Assembly: GCF_006385595.1 (NCBI RefSeq)
Contig: NZ_CP041046.1
Location: 1,426,001 to 1,490,000, forward strand
DNA: 64,000 nucleotides
DNA from: Luteibacter pinisoli
GTDB lineage: Bacteria; Pseudomonadota; Gammaproteobacteria; Xanthomonadales; Rhodanobacteraceae
Direction of reading: 5' to 3'
The position numbers and the translations under genes were made by a program. Under the pieces are notes generated by a model. The model searched no databases, was not told where the DNA came from, and saw only the letters and a program-made list of their open reading frames with translations. The number at the start of each line of letters is the position of its first letter. The first letter of the stretch is position 1. Below, one piece after another: positions 48,722 through 57,234 of this stretch.

Positions 48722-49216
48722 TCATCGAAGGATGGGAGCGACGCAAGCCGAATAGTAGAGGCTACAGTTGGTATCCGGGTTGCTGACACACGATTGGGTA
48801 GCCTTGTCCTCGGCTGCTTTCTTTGTGGGAGCCGATTCAGTCGCTAGTCGATGATCGCCAACAACCATTGCGACGCAGCCATTTTTTGCGGTTACGACAA
48901 CATGGCAAGCGGTTCCACCTTGGGTCACGCAGTCGGACATGGCGCTCCCTTTCGCTGCATCTTCGGTCCTACTTTCGCTCGACTTACCCAGAAGCGCCTT
49001 CGCGTTGTCGGTTGCGAGGGCTATCCAGCGGGCCTCGTACGAAGGGCCGACAAATTCACTTGACGATCCACTTGGTGAAGCACTGCCAGATGGAACGCAA
49101 GCCATCCAACCGTTCCCTTGCTGTGGGACCTGTCCGGGTGGGCAGCCTCCCTCTGCGTACGTGCTACAGCTGACAATCAGCAGAATGAAAAAAGGAAGCC
49201 TTGCCAGCGAAAACAT
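48722..49216 (-). CDS. DUF4189 secreted eight-cysteine protein (A type)
   Basis: The 164-residue product has a hydrophobic signal (LPFFILLIVSCSTYA) and the family N-terminus EGGCPPGQVPQQGNGW. The DUF4189 domain (about 60-164) contains eight cysteines in the mature part, matching the four neighbours exactly, so four disulfides are likely. The C-terminus is PILR. The signal contains IVSC, a possible lipobox. Function unknown; the position inside the T4SS locus suggests periplasmic or surface work linked to the machine. Confidence 0.85.
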   Translation of the reverse strand: MFSLARLPFFILLIVSCSTYAEGGCPPGQVPQQGNGWMACVPSGSASPSGSSSEFVGPSYEARWIALATDNAKALLGKSSESRTEDAAKGSAMSDCVTQGGTACHVVVTAKNGCVAMVVGDHRLATESAPTKKAAEDKATQSCVSNPDTNCSLYYSACVAPILR

Positions 49217-49305
49217 CACTCTCTCCGAACTAAGCTTTGGCCACCTCTTGCATCATGAATCGTCAGGATTGATTGGTGGTCAGTACTACTACTAAGAACG
49301 CTACG

Positions 49306-49797
49306 CTACCGGATGACGGGTTCTACGCACTTCGAGAAGTACACATAGCAATTGGTCGAATTCGACGCTGTGCAATTCTTCATGGCCTTCTCTTCAGCCG
49401 CTTTCTGCGTGGGTCCGCCGTCACCGAAGATGGCGGTGTCACTTGCGACCATTGTTACGCACGAGTTTTTTGATGTAGCAATGGCGTGGCAGGTTCGACC
49501 ACCCTTCGAGGCGCACTCGGCCTCGGCGCTCTTTTGCGCCTCTCCTTCTGTCTTGCTCTCACCAGAGCTACCAAAGGCCCCATTCGTCGAATCCACGGCG
49601 AGCGACGCCCATCGGGCCTCGTAGTACGGTGTGACGAACTGATGACCTTGTGTCTCGGGTGGTCCTTGCGGCATAGGCACGCACGACTGCCAACCATTCC
49701 CTTGCTGCGGATATTGGCCGGGTGGGCAGCCTCCCTCTGCGTGTGCGACATGCGCGAAGAGGAACGAAAGCACAAGTAGTGCAAGGCGTTTCATCAT
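49306..49797 (-). CDS. DUF4189 secreted eight-cysteine protein (A type)
   Basis: The 163-residue product has a clean type I signal (LALLVLSFLFAHVAHA) and then EGGCPPGQYPQQGNGW. The same eight cysteines as in its paralogues are present. It shares YYEARWASLAVD, the ESKTEGEA-like segment and the PVIR end with the A-type copies at 48722 and 50414. GC content is visibly lower here than in the virB genes. Confidence 0.87.
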   Translation of the reverse strand: MMKRLALLVLSFLFAHVAHAEGGCPPGQYPQQGNGWQSCVPMPQGPPETQGHQFVTPYYEARWASLAVDSTNGAFGSSGESKTEGEAQKSAEAECASKGGRTCHAIATSKNSCVTMVASDTAIFGDGGPTQKAAEEKAMKNCTASNSTNCYVYFSKCVEPVIR

Positions 49798-49828
49798 CGA
49801 TCCCGCATTACATATCAGTCGTCATCTA

Positions 49829-50314
49829 TCACTGCAGTCTTTGGGCGTAACTACACTCAGAATAGTAAACGGAGCATGTTGAATCGCCTTTCCTCGTACA
49901 AACGGCCGCGGCCGACTTCTCCGCTTCGGATTTTGAGATTCCATAGCCCGTGGAGAGGACCGTCGTTCCGACGGACATGGCGATGCACCCGTTTGCGTAT
50001 GAGATCGCGATGCGGCAATCAGTTCCGCCTTTTGACTTGCAGTCGGCCATCGCCGAATTTTCAGCATCACTCATCGATGACAAGTCTTTCGATGTCCCTA
50101 GGATCGCCTTAGTCGTGTCGGTCGCGATGGCCTGCCAACGTTCAGGCCAACGTACGGAAGCTTCATTCTTCTGACCACCTGATTGGCCCGGGATCGGGAC
50201 GCAGCTCCTCCAGCCTTGCCCCTGCTGTGGGTACTGGCCAGGCGGACATCCGCCTTCGGCCCAACACGCAGATGAGCAACTTAGGAGCATGAGAAAGAGT
50301 AAAAGTTTCTTCAT
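49829..50314 (-). CDS. DUF4189 secreted eight-cysteine protein (B type)
   Basis: The 161-residue product has a signal peptide (MKKLLLFLMLLSCSSACWA) and EGGCPPGQYPQQGQGW. It differs from A-type copies by CVPIPGQSG, RWPERWQAIATDTTKAILGT, CKSKGGTDC and an RLQ C-terminus, and is closest to the copy at 51443-51922 next to virB6. All eight cysteines are kept. The function is unknown. Confidence 0.87.
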   Translation of the reverse strand: MKKLLLFLMLLSCSSACWAEGGCPPGQYPQQGQGWRSCVPIPGQSGGQKNEASVRWPERWQAIATDTTKAILGTSKDLSSMSDAENSAMADCKSKGGTDCRIAISYANGCIAMSVGTTVLSTGYGISKSEAEKSAAAVCTRKGDSTCSVYYSECSYAQRLQ

Positions 50315-50413
50315 CGGCTAGAAACGGTATTGTGTGAGCGATTTTACTTGATTGGCCTAATTCGACAGATACGTTGGATGCAGTATCTGCGGCATATTTG
50401 TCACTCGTCTTGA

Positions 50414-50905
50414 TCAGCGAAGAACCGGTTTCACGCAGCCGGAATATAGAATTTTGCAGTTCTTACTAGGGTATTTCGTGCATTCGTCGATGACTTTCGT
50501 GCTGGCTTCATCGGCCGTCCGGCCGCTGTCTGCCTCGAAACGTGTATCGCCTACCGCGATTGCAATACAGCCGTTCTTTGCGCTTGTCACCACCTTGCAG
50601 GAACGACCGCCTTGCGCGGTGCAATCAGCGATAGCACTTCGCACAGCCTCATCCTCGGTTCGGCTATCAGCTGAATGGCCCAATACACCTTCCGTCGTAT
50701 CTGCTGTTAACGCTATCCATCGTGCTTCCCGGTACGGCTGCACGAACTGGCTATCGCTACCTTGCGGGGTTGAATTGCCGGCGGGAACGCAAGACCGCCA
50801 TCCATTTCCTTGTTGCGGATATTGCCCCGACGGGCATCCGTCTTCGGCAAATGCTGGACGAATGAACCCGAAAGTGATGAGGATCGATAGAACTAGGAAT
50901 TTCAT
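50414..50905 (-). CDS. DUF4189 secreted eight-cysteine protein (A type)
   Basis: The 163-residue product has a signal peptide (MKFLVLSILITFGFIRPAFA) followed by EDGCPSGQYPQQGNGW and a DUF4189 domain with all eight cysteines and a PVLR end. Its ATG overlaps the end of the truncated virB6 copy by four bases, mirroring the tight spacing of the full virB6 with its own DUF4189 neighbour. This supports duplication of a virB6-DUF4189 pair. Confidence 0.87.
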   Translation of the reverse strand: MKFLVLSILITFGFIRPAFAEDGCPSGQYPQQGNGWRSCVPAGNSTPQGSDSQFVQPYREARWIALTADTTEGVLGHSADSRTEDEAVRSAIADCTAQGGRSCKVVTSAKNGCIAIAVGDTRFEADSGRTADEASTKVIDECTKYPSKNCKILYSGCVKPVLR

Positions 50906-51432
50906 GATAGGCCTGGCCTTTTTACTTGATCCGGCTGTGCCCCGACGGTGGTCGGTCCCATTGCGTGGTAGCCGAGTGCACCAGGGTTGCCACCATTGCG
51001 AGCTCCCGAATCATAGTCACTATCATTCTTGTGGTTCAGCGAATGCGACGACCACGTCCCAGCTGGCTGCCCATTCGTGCCAAATTCACCACCCGCACCC
51101 GAGAATGCCGAGTAGGTCAGGAAGCTACCAAGCGTGCCCTGGGAGAACATGACCACCATCGCGGGTACCGAGACGATCAGTGTGGTCAGCAGCGAGCCCA
51201 TGCCGCTTCGATGCATCGCGAGGCTGCTTACGCTTCCCATGCCGATGTGGAGGATCTCGTTGACGACTCGTGCGCCCCAAGTGGCTTCCGCAATCATGAC
51301 GGGCAATTCGAGGACGATGCTCCCAAGCACGCTGAGCAGAGCCATGGAGAGGATCGTGCCGATATCGTAATTGAGCGATCGTCCAAAGCGATTGCCGGCT
51401 CGGCCGCACATACGTAGAGCGAGCGGTGGCAA
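50902..51432 (-). pseudogene. truncated virB6 duplicate (C-terminal part only)
   Basis: About 160 residues match virB6 from its residue 200 to the end: IGTILSMALLSV against IGTIFSMALLSV, IAEATWGARVVN against IAEATWGARIVN, and the near-identical QGTLGSFLTYSAFSGAGG. The N-terminal 200 residues, with the first TM helices, are missing; the open frame begins at a TTG just after the DUF4189 stop with no good ribosome-binding site, or at an ATG 21 bases later. The end differs from virB6 in the last 50 residues. It is probably a duplication remnant, though the intact frame could still make a membrane fragment. Confidence 0.8.
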
Positions 51433-51442
51433 TCGCCAATGA

Positions 51443-51922
51443 TCACTGGACCCTTACGGCCATGCTACAAAGAGATTCAAGTGTGGCGCAATTTGTGTCG
51501 TCCTCTGAGCACTTAGTAATTGCTGCCTTCTCCGCCTCGTCTCTCGTCGCTCCGTGGCCTGTGACCAATACCTTGGTGCCCACAGCAAGCGACCCACAAC
51601 CGTTAGACATTGAGAGCGCAATTTTACATGCCGTACCGCCCTTTGCTTTGCAGCTGTCCATGGCGGCTGACTCAGCGAGATTCATTGTAGACATGTTGAT
51701 CGAGGTGCCGAGGATCCCCTGTCCTGTGTCCGTAGCGAAAGCCAGCCACCGATCACTCCACCGAGCTTGAGGTGCATCTACCGCTCCCGATTGTCCTGGA
51801 ATAGGTATGCAGCTCTTCCATCCCTGCCCTTGTTGCGGATACTGCCCAGGTGGGCACCCACCCTCGGCGAAAGACAATGCCGAATACGCAAGCAGCAGAA
51901 ATGCGAGAAAAAGGTTCTTCAT
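51443..51922 (-). CDS. DUF4189 secreted eight-cysteine protein (B type), next to virB6
   Basis: The 159-residue product has a signal peptide (MKNLFLAFLLLAYSALSFA) and EGGCPPGQYPQQGQGW, then CIPIPGQSG and a DUF4189 domain with eight cysteines and an RVQ end. It starts four bases after the virB6 stop, so it is probably co-translated with VirB6. Of the five copies this one is most likely the ancestral partner of the T4SS. Confidence 0.88.
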   Translation of the reverse strand: MKNLFLAFLLLAYSALSFAEGGCPPGQYPQQGQGWKSCIPIPGQSGAVDAPQARWSDRWLAFATDTGQGILGTSINMSTMNLAESAAMDSCKAKGGTACKIALSMSNGCGSLAVGTKVLVTGHGATRDEAEKAAITKCSEDDTNCATLESLCSMAVRVQ

Positions 51923-51926
51923 AAAA

Positions 51927-53015
51927 TCACACTCGGTACTGCGGAGGGGCGGACTTAACTTGGTCGAGTTGCGGCGGGGGCGCGTTACCACTGTGGCGAT
52001 TTGCAAAAGCGCCAGCTGACTGTTTGCCGCCATCATTTCCGATCGTGGACGCAGGGTCTCTAGCAACCGAATGCGACGACCAAGACCCAGCCGGCTGCCC
52101 ATTAGGCCCAAACGCGCCGCCTGCACCCGAGAATGCCGAGTAGGTCAGGAAGCTACCAAGCGTGCCCTGGAAGAACATGGCCGCCATCGGCGGGACCGAC
52201 ACGATCAGCGTGGTCAGAAGCAAGCCCATGCCGCCTTGCTGCATCGCGAGGCTGCTTAGGCCTTCGGTGTCCGTGCCGAGGATCTTGTTGACGATTCGCG
52301 CGCCCCAGGTGGCTTCCGCAATCTTGACGGAGAGTTCCAGGACGATGCTGCACACCACGCTGAGTAGAGCCATGGAGAAAATGGTGCCGATGCCGTACAT
52401 GAGCCAGCGCCTGAAGAGGTCCTTTGTCTGATCGAATATCAGGCAGAGGATGAACAGGGGCCCAAGGCCGATGAACAGGGCCATGGCGAACTGATAGAGC
52501 AGGAGCATGGCACCGGCGGCCATCGGCGGGCTGGCGCTGCCGAACGTGGCGATCCAGGTGGTCCGTTCCTTGCTGGACAGCATTTCTGCGTCATTTGGAA
52601 CGATTTGTACCTGGTCGATGGCGCTCAGGGCCAGCTGCGTCCACGCCAGGTTGGCGTCGATGGAGTCGGCGGTCGTCTTGTTGTCGTCACCGGTAAACAG
52701 ACCATGAACCTCCTTGTCGAGGCCGATGGTGAGGTAGTCATGCAGCCCCTTGCCCGCGACCGACATGGTCGTGGCCGCGCCGACGATCACTGCGATGCGT
52801 CCCATGTTCAGGACGGTCGCCATCAGCGGCTCCTTCGACTGGCCGGTCAGAAGGCGGTATCCCTGGATCATGATCCAGAGCGTGACCAGGATCATGGCAA
52901 TGCCAGCCGCCCACGTCATCATCCTCCCCATGAGATCAACACCAAAGTCGTTGATCTTCTTGTTGAGGTAGTCGTAGACCAGCCGAAAGTAAATGTAACC
53001 AGTGATATTTGGCAT
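51927..53015 (-). CDS. virB6: T4SS inner-membrane protein VirB6
   Basis: VirB6 is a polytopic inner-membrane channel component. The 362-residue product has hydrophobic segments at about 33-52, 70-88, 165-195, 205-228 and 262-285, and a hydrophilic Gly/Ser/Pro-rich tail (about 298-362). Identity rests on the TM pattern, length and place between virB5 and the DUF4189 genes. A partial second copy lies downstream. Confidence 0.88.
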   Translation of the reverse strand: MPNITGYIYFRLVYDYLNKKINDFGVDLMGRMMTWAAGIAMILVTLWIMIQGYRLLTGQSKEPLMATVLNMGRIAVIVGAATTMSVAGKGLHDYLTIGLDKEVHGLFTGDDNKTTADSIDANLAWTQLALSAIDQVQIVPNDAEMLSSKERTTWIATFGSASPPMAAGAMLLLYQFAMALFIGLGPLFILCLIFDQTKDLFRRWLMYGIGTIFSMALLSVVCSIVLELSVKIAEATWGARIVNKILGTDTEGLSSLAMQQGGMGLLLTTLIVSVPPMAAMFFQGTLGSFLTYSAFSGAGGAFGPNGQPAGSWSSHSVARDPASTIGNDGGKQSAGAFANRHSGNAPPPQLDQVKSAPPQYRV

Positions 53016-53095
53016 GCTGCCTTGTCCTGTGCCATCCCCTTAGGAGGGGGACGGCGATGAGTGCTTAGAGCTCGGGCTTTCCGTGCGCCAGGTTA

Positions 53096-53890
53096 TTAGT
53101 CGAAGGCAGCCTTGAGTGCGCCGGCATTCACGATCGTCCCGATGACACTGGGCGAGCCTTTCAGTGCGCGTCGCGAGAGGTTTGCCTGCATGGTAAGCAG
53201 CATGTCGATCTGCATGTCGATCTGCTTCATGTTGGTTTCCCACTCGTTCTTCGACTGGTTTAGCGTCTGACCAAACTGACTGATCTGGCCGAGGAAGCCC
53301 GTCATGTTGCCCATCTTTCCGCCTGTGAGCGTTGCCAGGGACTGCGCGGCGGCCAGCTCCTGCCCCTTCGCCTGGATCGCGTTGAGATACTTGACGGTGT
53401 CGTTGTACTTCTGATTTTTCGCCTCGACGATCAGCACGCAGATATTCTGCTGCTGTTGCACCACATCGCCTTTCATGTCCGGGACAAGCACTGAAAGCGC
53501 CTTGTCAAGGACGCCTGCCACGCCACTTGATGCCACACGACCCGGGCACTCGACGTCAGCGCCGAAGTCGGGGTCGACTTCGGTGAACGTATGCTGCAGC
53601 TTGAACAGCGAGAAGTTGAGCTGCTGGAGCTTGTTGAACTGGGTGTCCCAGAAGGCAACCGTCTTTGCGTACTGGTCGATCGTCGCGGCGTAGTGCTGCG
53701 TGGTCTCGATCCATCGGCCGTACTGGTCGTAGTAGTTCTGCAGTGCATTCATGATCGCCGCGATGTCGACCACGGGCCAGCCCGATGCCTTCGCATCGTC
53801 GATGTGGGAGACGCTGCTTATCGTCAGCGCTGCGGCGAGCAGGCTCTTGGCGATGAAACGGCGGGAGGCGGATGAGGTTTTGGTCTTCAT
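53096..53890 (-). CDS. virB5: T4SS minor pilus protein VirB5
   Basis: VirB5 caps the pilus and is exported. The 264-residue product has a signal region (about 1-35), then a helical domain with IMNALQNYYDQYGRWIETTQHYAATIDQYAKTV cut across several helices, typical of VirB5, two cysteines (DVECPG, QNICVLI) and a C-terminal coiled part (ALKGSPSVIGTIVNAG). It lies between virB4 and virB6, in the usual order. Confidence 0.9.
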   Translation of the reverse strand: MKTKTSSASRRFIAKSLLAAALTISSVSHIDDAKASGWPVVDIAAIMNALQNYYDQYGRWIETTQHYAATIDQYAKTVAFWDTQFNKLQQLNFSLFKLQHTFTEVDPDFGADVECPGRVASSGVAGVLDKALSVLVPDMKGDVVQQQQNICVLIVEAKNQKYNDTVKYLNAIQAKGQELAAAQSLATLTGGKMGNMTGFLGQISQFGQTLNQSKNEWETNMKQIDMQIDMLLTMQANLSRRALKGSPSVIGTIVNAGALKAAFD

Positions 53891-53920
53891 GTCTTGGATT
53901 CCATGGCGGGCCGGCAGGCG

Positions 53921-56383
53921 TTACGCAACGCGCTTGGACGTCGGGGTGGGGCGGGGCGAAGGCCTTCCCTTGCCGCTGCCCTTCCGGTTCTCGTAGAACA
54001 GGGACAGCCACTGCTCGGGGCGAAGGTCGTCCGGCGAGACGCCTTCGGACTCGGCCCGTGCATTGAGGACTTCGTGCATGATTTCGATGTTGTCGGTGGA
54101 GGCCGAGATGACGGCGAGGGCGTCATCCAGGCCGCGCAGGTTCAGCTGGCACACGGCCGAGGCGTGACCTTGCTTCACCAGGAAGCAGCGCGAGCGCTCG
54201 TCCAGGCTGACAACCACCTGGTACTCGGCTTCGGTGAGCTTCAGGCCTTCCACGTAATCTTCCCGGCTCGCATTCGGGTTGGGCAGCAGGATCATGGTGG
54301 CGGTCTGTTCGATCAGCGCGGCCGAGATATCGCTGGCCAGCGCGTCTTCCGGGCTCTGGGTGGCGAAGATGCCCATGCCGTTCTGCTTACGGATGGTCTT
54401 CTGCTTGTTCTTCGCGAACTCTTTCAGGCCACCCTTGCCGTCGAGGATCTTCCAGAACTCGTCCATGACGTAGATGAGCCGGCGCCCGTCGATGAGGGCT
54501 TCCAGCCTGTGCAGAAGATAGTTGATCACCGGAGCGCGGACTTCCGGGTTGTCGATGATATCCGTGTAGTCGAAACCGATGATGTTGGCGCGGGTAAGGT
54601 CGACCGTGTCGTGGGGGTTGTCGAACACCCAGCCCAGCGAGTTGCCTGCCGTCCACTTGCGCATGCGGATGAAGATGCCGTCGTCGCCCATGTTGGGCAG
54701 GCTCTTCTGGAAGTTCGTCATGCTGCGCAGGTGCATCGGCGTATCGAGCATGTTCTCGACGGCGCGGTAGACCTCTTCCTCTTCGCGCGAGCTGTAGACG
54801 CTCTTGCCCGCCAGCACCTTGATGAGGTCGACAAGGAAGTGGATGTTTTCTTCCGTGCGCTCACAGTGGAACGGGTTGAAGCCGGTCGGTTTCCCGTTCT
54901 CGAGGGCAAGATAATTGCCGCCACAGGCGCGCACGAAGATCTCGGCGCCGCGGTCCTTGTCGAAGAAGAAGATCGTCGGTGCCGGGTCCATCTTCTGCAC
55001 CTGGCTCAACAGGAAATTGATGAGTGCGGTTTTACCCGTGCCCGACTTACCGATGACCATGGTGTTGGCGATGGCCTTTTCACCGAAGGAGTTCTCGGCG
55101 GGGTGGGTCGCATGGAAGTTGAAGAAGTATGGCTGGCCGTTGGTGGTCTGCAGCGTGGTGACGCAGGGGCCCCAGGGATTGTTGTCCTTCTTGCCGGTGG
55201 CGAAGTTGTGCAGGGGCGCCAGGCCAAGGAAGTTGAGCGAGCTGACGTTGGCCAGGCGCGTGCGGTACTTCCAGTTACCGGGGAACTGGGCGTAGAACGC
55301 TGCCGTGACGGCCAGGTCTTCCTTGACGGTGACGAAGCCCGCGTTGGACAGTTCGGCACGCGTCGCTGCCAGGTTCTGCGACAGCTGCTCCTGGCTCGCG
55401 GCGTAGACGGCCATCGTGAAGTGATACTCGCCAAGCACGAAGTTGCCCGAAGCCAGCTGGTCCATGGCGTGGTCGAGCTCGATGATCTGGCTGACAGCCT
55501 TGTCGCCCGACGAAATCATCATGCCCTTGGTCCGCTCCAGCGCCGAGAGCGCATTCTGGCGGCCCATGGGCGAGAACGAGTGGGTGATGACGTACTCGAA
55601 GTCGAGGTACTTCAGGCCATTGAGGATGCCGGGGTAGGTCCCCTCGACGTATTCCTTGAGGTTGAGGATCGCGCCGAAGTGGTTCTGGCCGCTGGGCGTG
55701 GTCAGAACGAAGTCGCCCGTCTTCGCCGAGAAGCGCTGCCGGCTCACGGGCAGGTAATCGTAGATCGGTGCCTTGAGTGCCGGCACCGGCTCGTCGGTAC
55801 GATTCAGGACGTACGCGAAGTGCTCAAGGATCTCGGAGAACACGATGCCGTTCGACGCCTCGTACAAGCCGAGGCGGTAGGGCGCGTAGTCCTTGAGCAC
55901 CGCCTCGACGTTGCCGGCCAGTTCGAGGATGGTCGAAATGGCCTGGGCCTGTTCCTGCTCGAGCCGTTCGATGTTGGCGCTCTTTTCCACCCAGCGCTTA
56001 CCTTCCACGATGGGACGGTAGATCATGGTGACGTAAAGCTCGTTCTGCATGAGCTTCTGGCTGGTCAGCGACGCAAAGTACGCATCGGACAGGGTCTGGT
56101 TGAACTTCTGGCCGAACTTGGAGGCATCGCGGATGGGGCGCCGGCGGCGCACGTCGTGCACCCAGAACGCCAGGTTCGGGTAGTCCGGCGCACGCAATGT
56201 CTGAAGCATGCGATTGAACGAATTGTGGCGGTGCTCGATTTCCCACTCTTCCCGCCCAACGAACGGAAGGCCATCCATGCGCCATACCAACAGGTAGTCG
56301 CCGCCGGTCGTTTTTACGACCGTCGGGGAAACGTGGCTCGACAGGGTGATGTGCGTGGCGATCGGTGCGTCTGGCGTGAACAT
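53921..56383 (-). CDS. virB4: T4SS ATPase VirB4
   Basis: VirB4 is the large ATPase that powers pilus assembly and transfer. The 820-residue product has an N-terminal CagE/TrbE-type domain and a C-terminal RecA-like domain with Walker A GKSGTGKT (445-452), the Walker B region IYVMDEFWKIL (about 645-660) and a conserved FATQSPEDAL segment. Motifs are intact and the length is normal. Confidence 0.97.
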   Translation of the reverse strand: MFTPDAPIATHITLSSHVSPTVVKTTGGDYLLVWRMDGLPFVGREEWEIEHRHNSFNRMLQTLRAPDYPNLAFWVHDVRRRRPIRDASKFGQKFNQTLSDAYFASLTSQKLMQNELYVTMIYRPIVEGKRWVEKSANIERLEQEQAQAISTILELAGNVEAVLKDYAPYRLGLYEASNGIVFSEILEHFAYVLNRTDEPVPALKAPIYDYLPVSRQRFSAKTGDFVLTTPSGQNHFGAILNLKEYVEGTYPGILNGLKYLDFEYVITHSFSPMGRQNALSALERTKGMMISSGDKAVSQIIELDHAMDQLASGNFVLGEYHFTMAVYAASQEQLSQNLAATRAELSNAGFVTVKEDLAVTAAFYAQFPGNWKYRTRLANVSSLNFLGLAPLHNFATGKKDNNPWGPCVTTLQTTNGQPYFFNFHATHPAENSFGEKAIANTMVIGKSGTGKTALINFLLSQVQKMDPAPTIFFFDKDRGAEIFVRACGGNYLALENGKPTGFNPFHCERTEENIHFLVDLIKVLAGKSVYSSREEEEVYRAVENMLDTPMHLRSMTNFQKSLPNMGDDGIFIRMRKWTAGNSLGWVFDNPHDTVDLTRANIIGFDYTDIIDNPEVRAPVINYLLHRLEALIDGRRLIYVMDEFWKILDGKGGLKEFAKNKQKTIRKQNGMGIFATQSPEDALASDISAALIEQTATMILLPNPNASREDYVEGLKLTEAEYQVVVSLDERSRCFLVKQGHASAVCQLNLRGLDDALAVISASTDNIEIMHEVLNARAESEGVSPDDLRPEQWLSLFYENRKGSGKGRPSPRPTPTSKRVA

Positions 56384-56439
56384 GGCGGCGGTACCGTGGG
56401 TGCTCGAAAAGGCCCTGGCAGGGTGTGCAGGGCGGGGGC

Positions 56440-56754
56440 CTACTTTTTGCGCTTTTCCTTCGCGCGGTCACGATAGTTGTTGGGCGTGAACACCCACATG
56501 CCATCGTGATCGGGGAGATTCCTGATTCGCGTCCTGAACTGCAGGCGCAGGCCAAGGAGACGGAAAATCATCTCGTCTCGCTTGGCCATCATCCGCATGA
56601 TGAAGATCACCACGGGGATGAGCAGCAGGAAGAAGTAATTGAAGTACATGGCCATCAGCAGGCACGAACCCGCACCCATGAAAAATGGGACGTAGGGCAC
56701 GCCCATGAACATGGGCGGGCGCGTGCAGCCGCGGAACAGTACGTTCTTATGCAT
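56440..56754 (-). CDS. virB3: T4SS inner-membrane protein VirB3
   Basis: The 104-residue product begins LFRGCTRPPMFMGVPYVPF, the standard VirB3 entry segment, followed by two closely spaced TM helices (about 22-55) and a basic cytoplasmic tail ending in lysines. Its start overlaps the virB2 stop by eight bases. It assists VirB4 and pilin placement. Confidence 0.94.
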   Translation of the reverse strand: MHKNVLFRGCTRPPMFMGVPYVPFFMGAGSCLLMAMYFNYFFLLLIPVVIFIMRMMAKRDEMIFRLLGLRLQFRTRIRNLPDHDGMWVFTPNNYRDRAKEKRKK

Positions 56755-57166
56755 GGATATGCAGGAAACTCAGGGCGACCTGGACGGCGTGCATCACCAT
56801 GCCGACTTCCGGGCAGGAATCCGTCGTACCGGCATCGCTGTTGCCGACCACGGTCTTCGCGATCTGGGCGGCGGCGCCGATCAGCACGCCACCGATCAGG
56901 GCCGGAGTGACGTCCGAAATGCGTTTATGGGCAAATGCGATCTGGTAGCCGGAGAAGATCACGGCCACCGTCACCACGACGATCGACGCCGCATTCAGGA
57001 TGGTCTTGATGCTGCCGAAGAACCCACAGACCTTGCCCCGGGTATCGTCCTGGGCGAATGCAAGCTCGGGGATGAAGCAGAGGGCTACCACGGCAAAGAG
57101 AAGCATCGTGTTCAGCAACGGATGCTTGGACTTTGCGATGGTGGTGCTGAGGTTGGTCAGGGGCAT
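56747..57166 (-). CDS. virB2: T4SS major pilin VirB2
   Basis: The 139-residue precursor has a long signal (to about residue 38, PELAFA) and a mature pilin with two hydrophobic helices (about 60-80 and 88-105), the layout of VirB2 pilins. It has two cysteines (VCGFFG, DSCPEVG). The C-terminal part, beyond residue 107, is longer than in Agrobacterium VirB2 but of the Xanthomonadales type. It overlaps virB3. Confidence 0.93.
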   Translation of the reverse strand: MPLTNLSTTIAKSKHPLLNTMLLFAVVALCFIPELAFAQDDTRGKVCGFFGSIKTILNAASIVVVTVAVIFSGYQIAFAHKRISDVTPALIGGVLIGAAAQIAKTVVGNSDAGTTDSCPEVGMVMHAVQVALSFLHIHA

Positions 57167-57234
57167 CTTTCAGTTCCTTTGTTACGGTTGCTAGGGGTTG
57201 GCTGCAAGCCGCGCAGCCAGCGGTGGAGTAGCTC

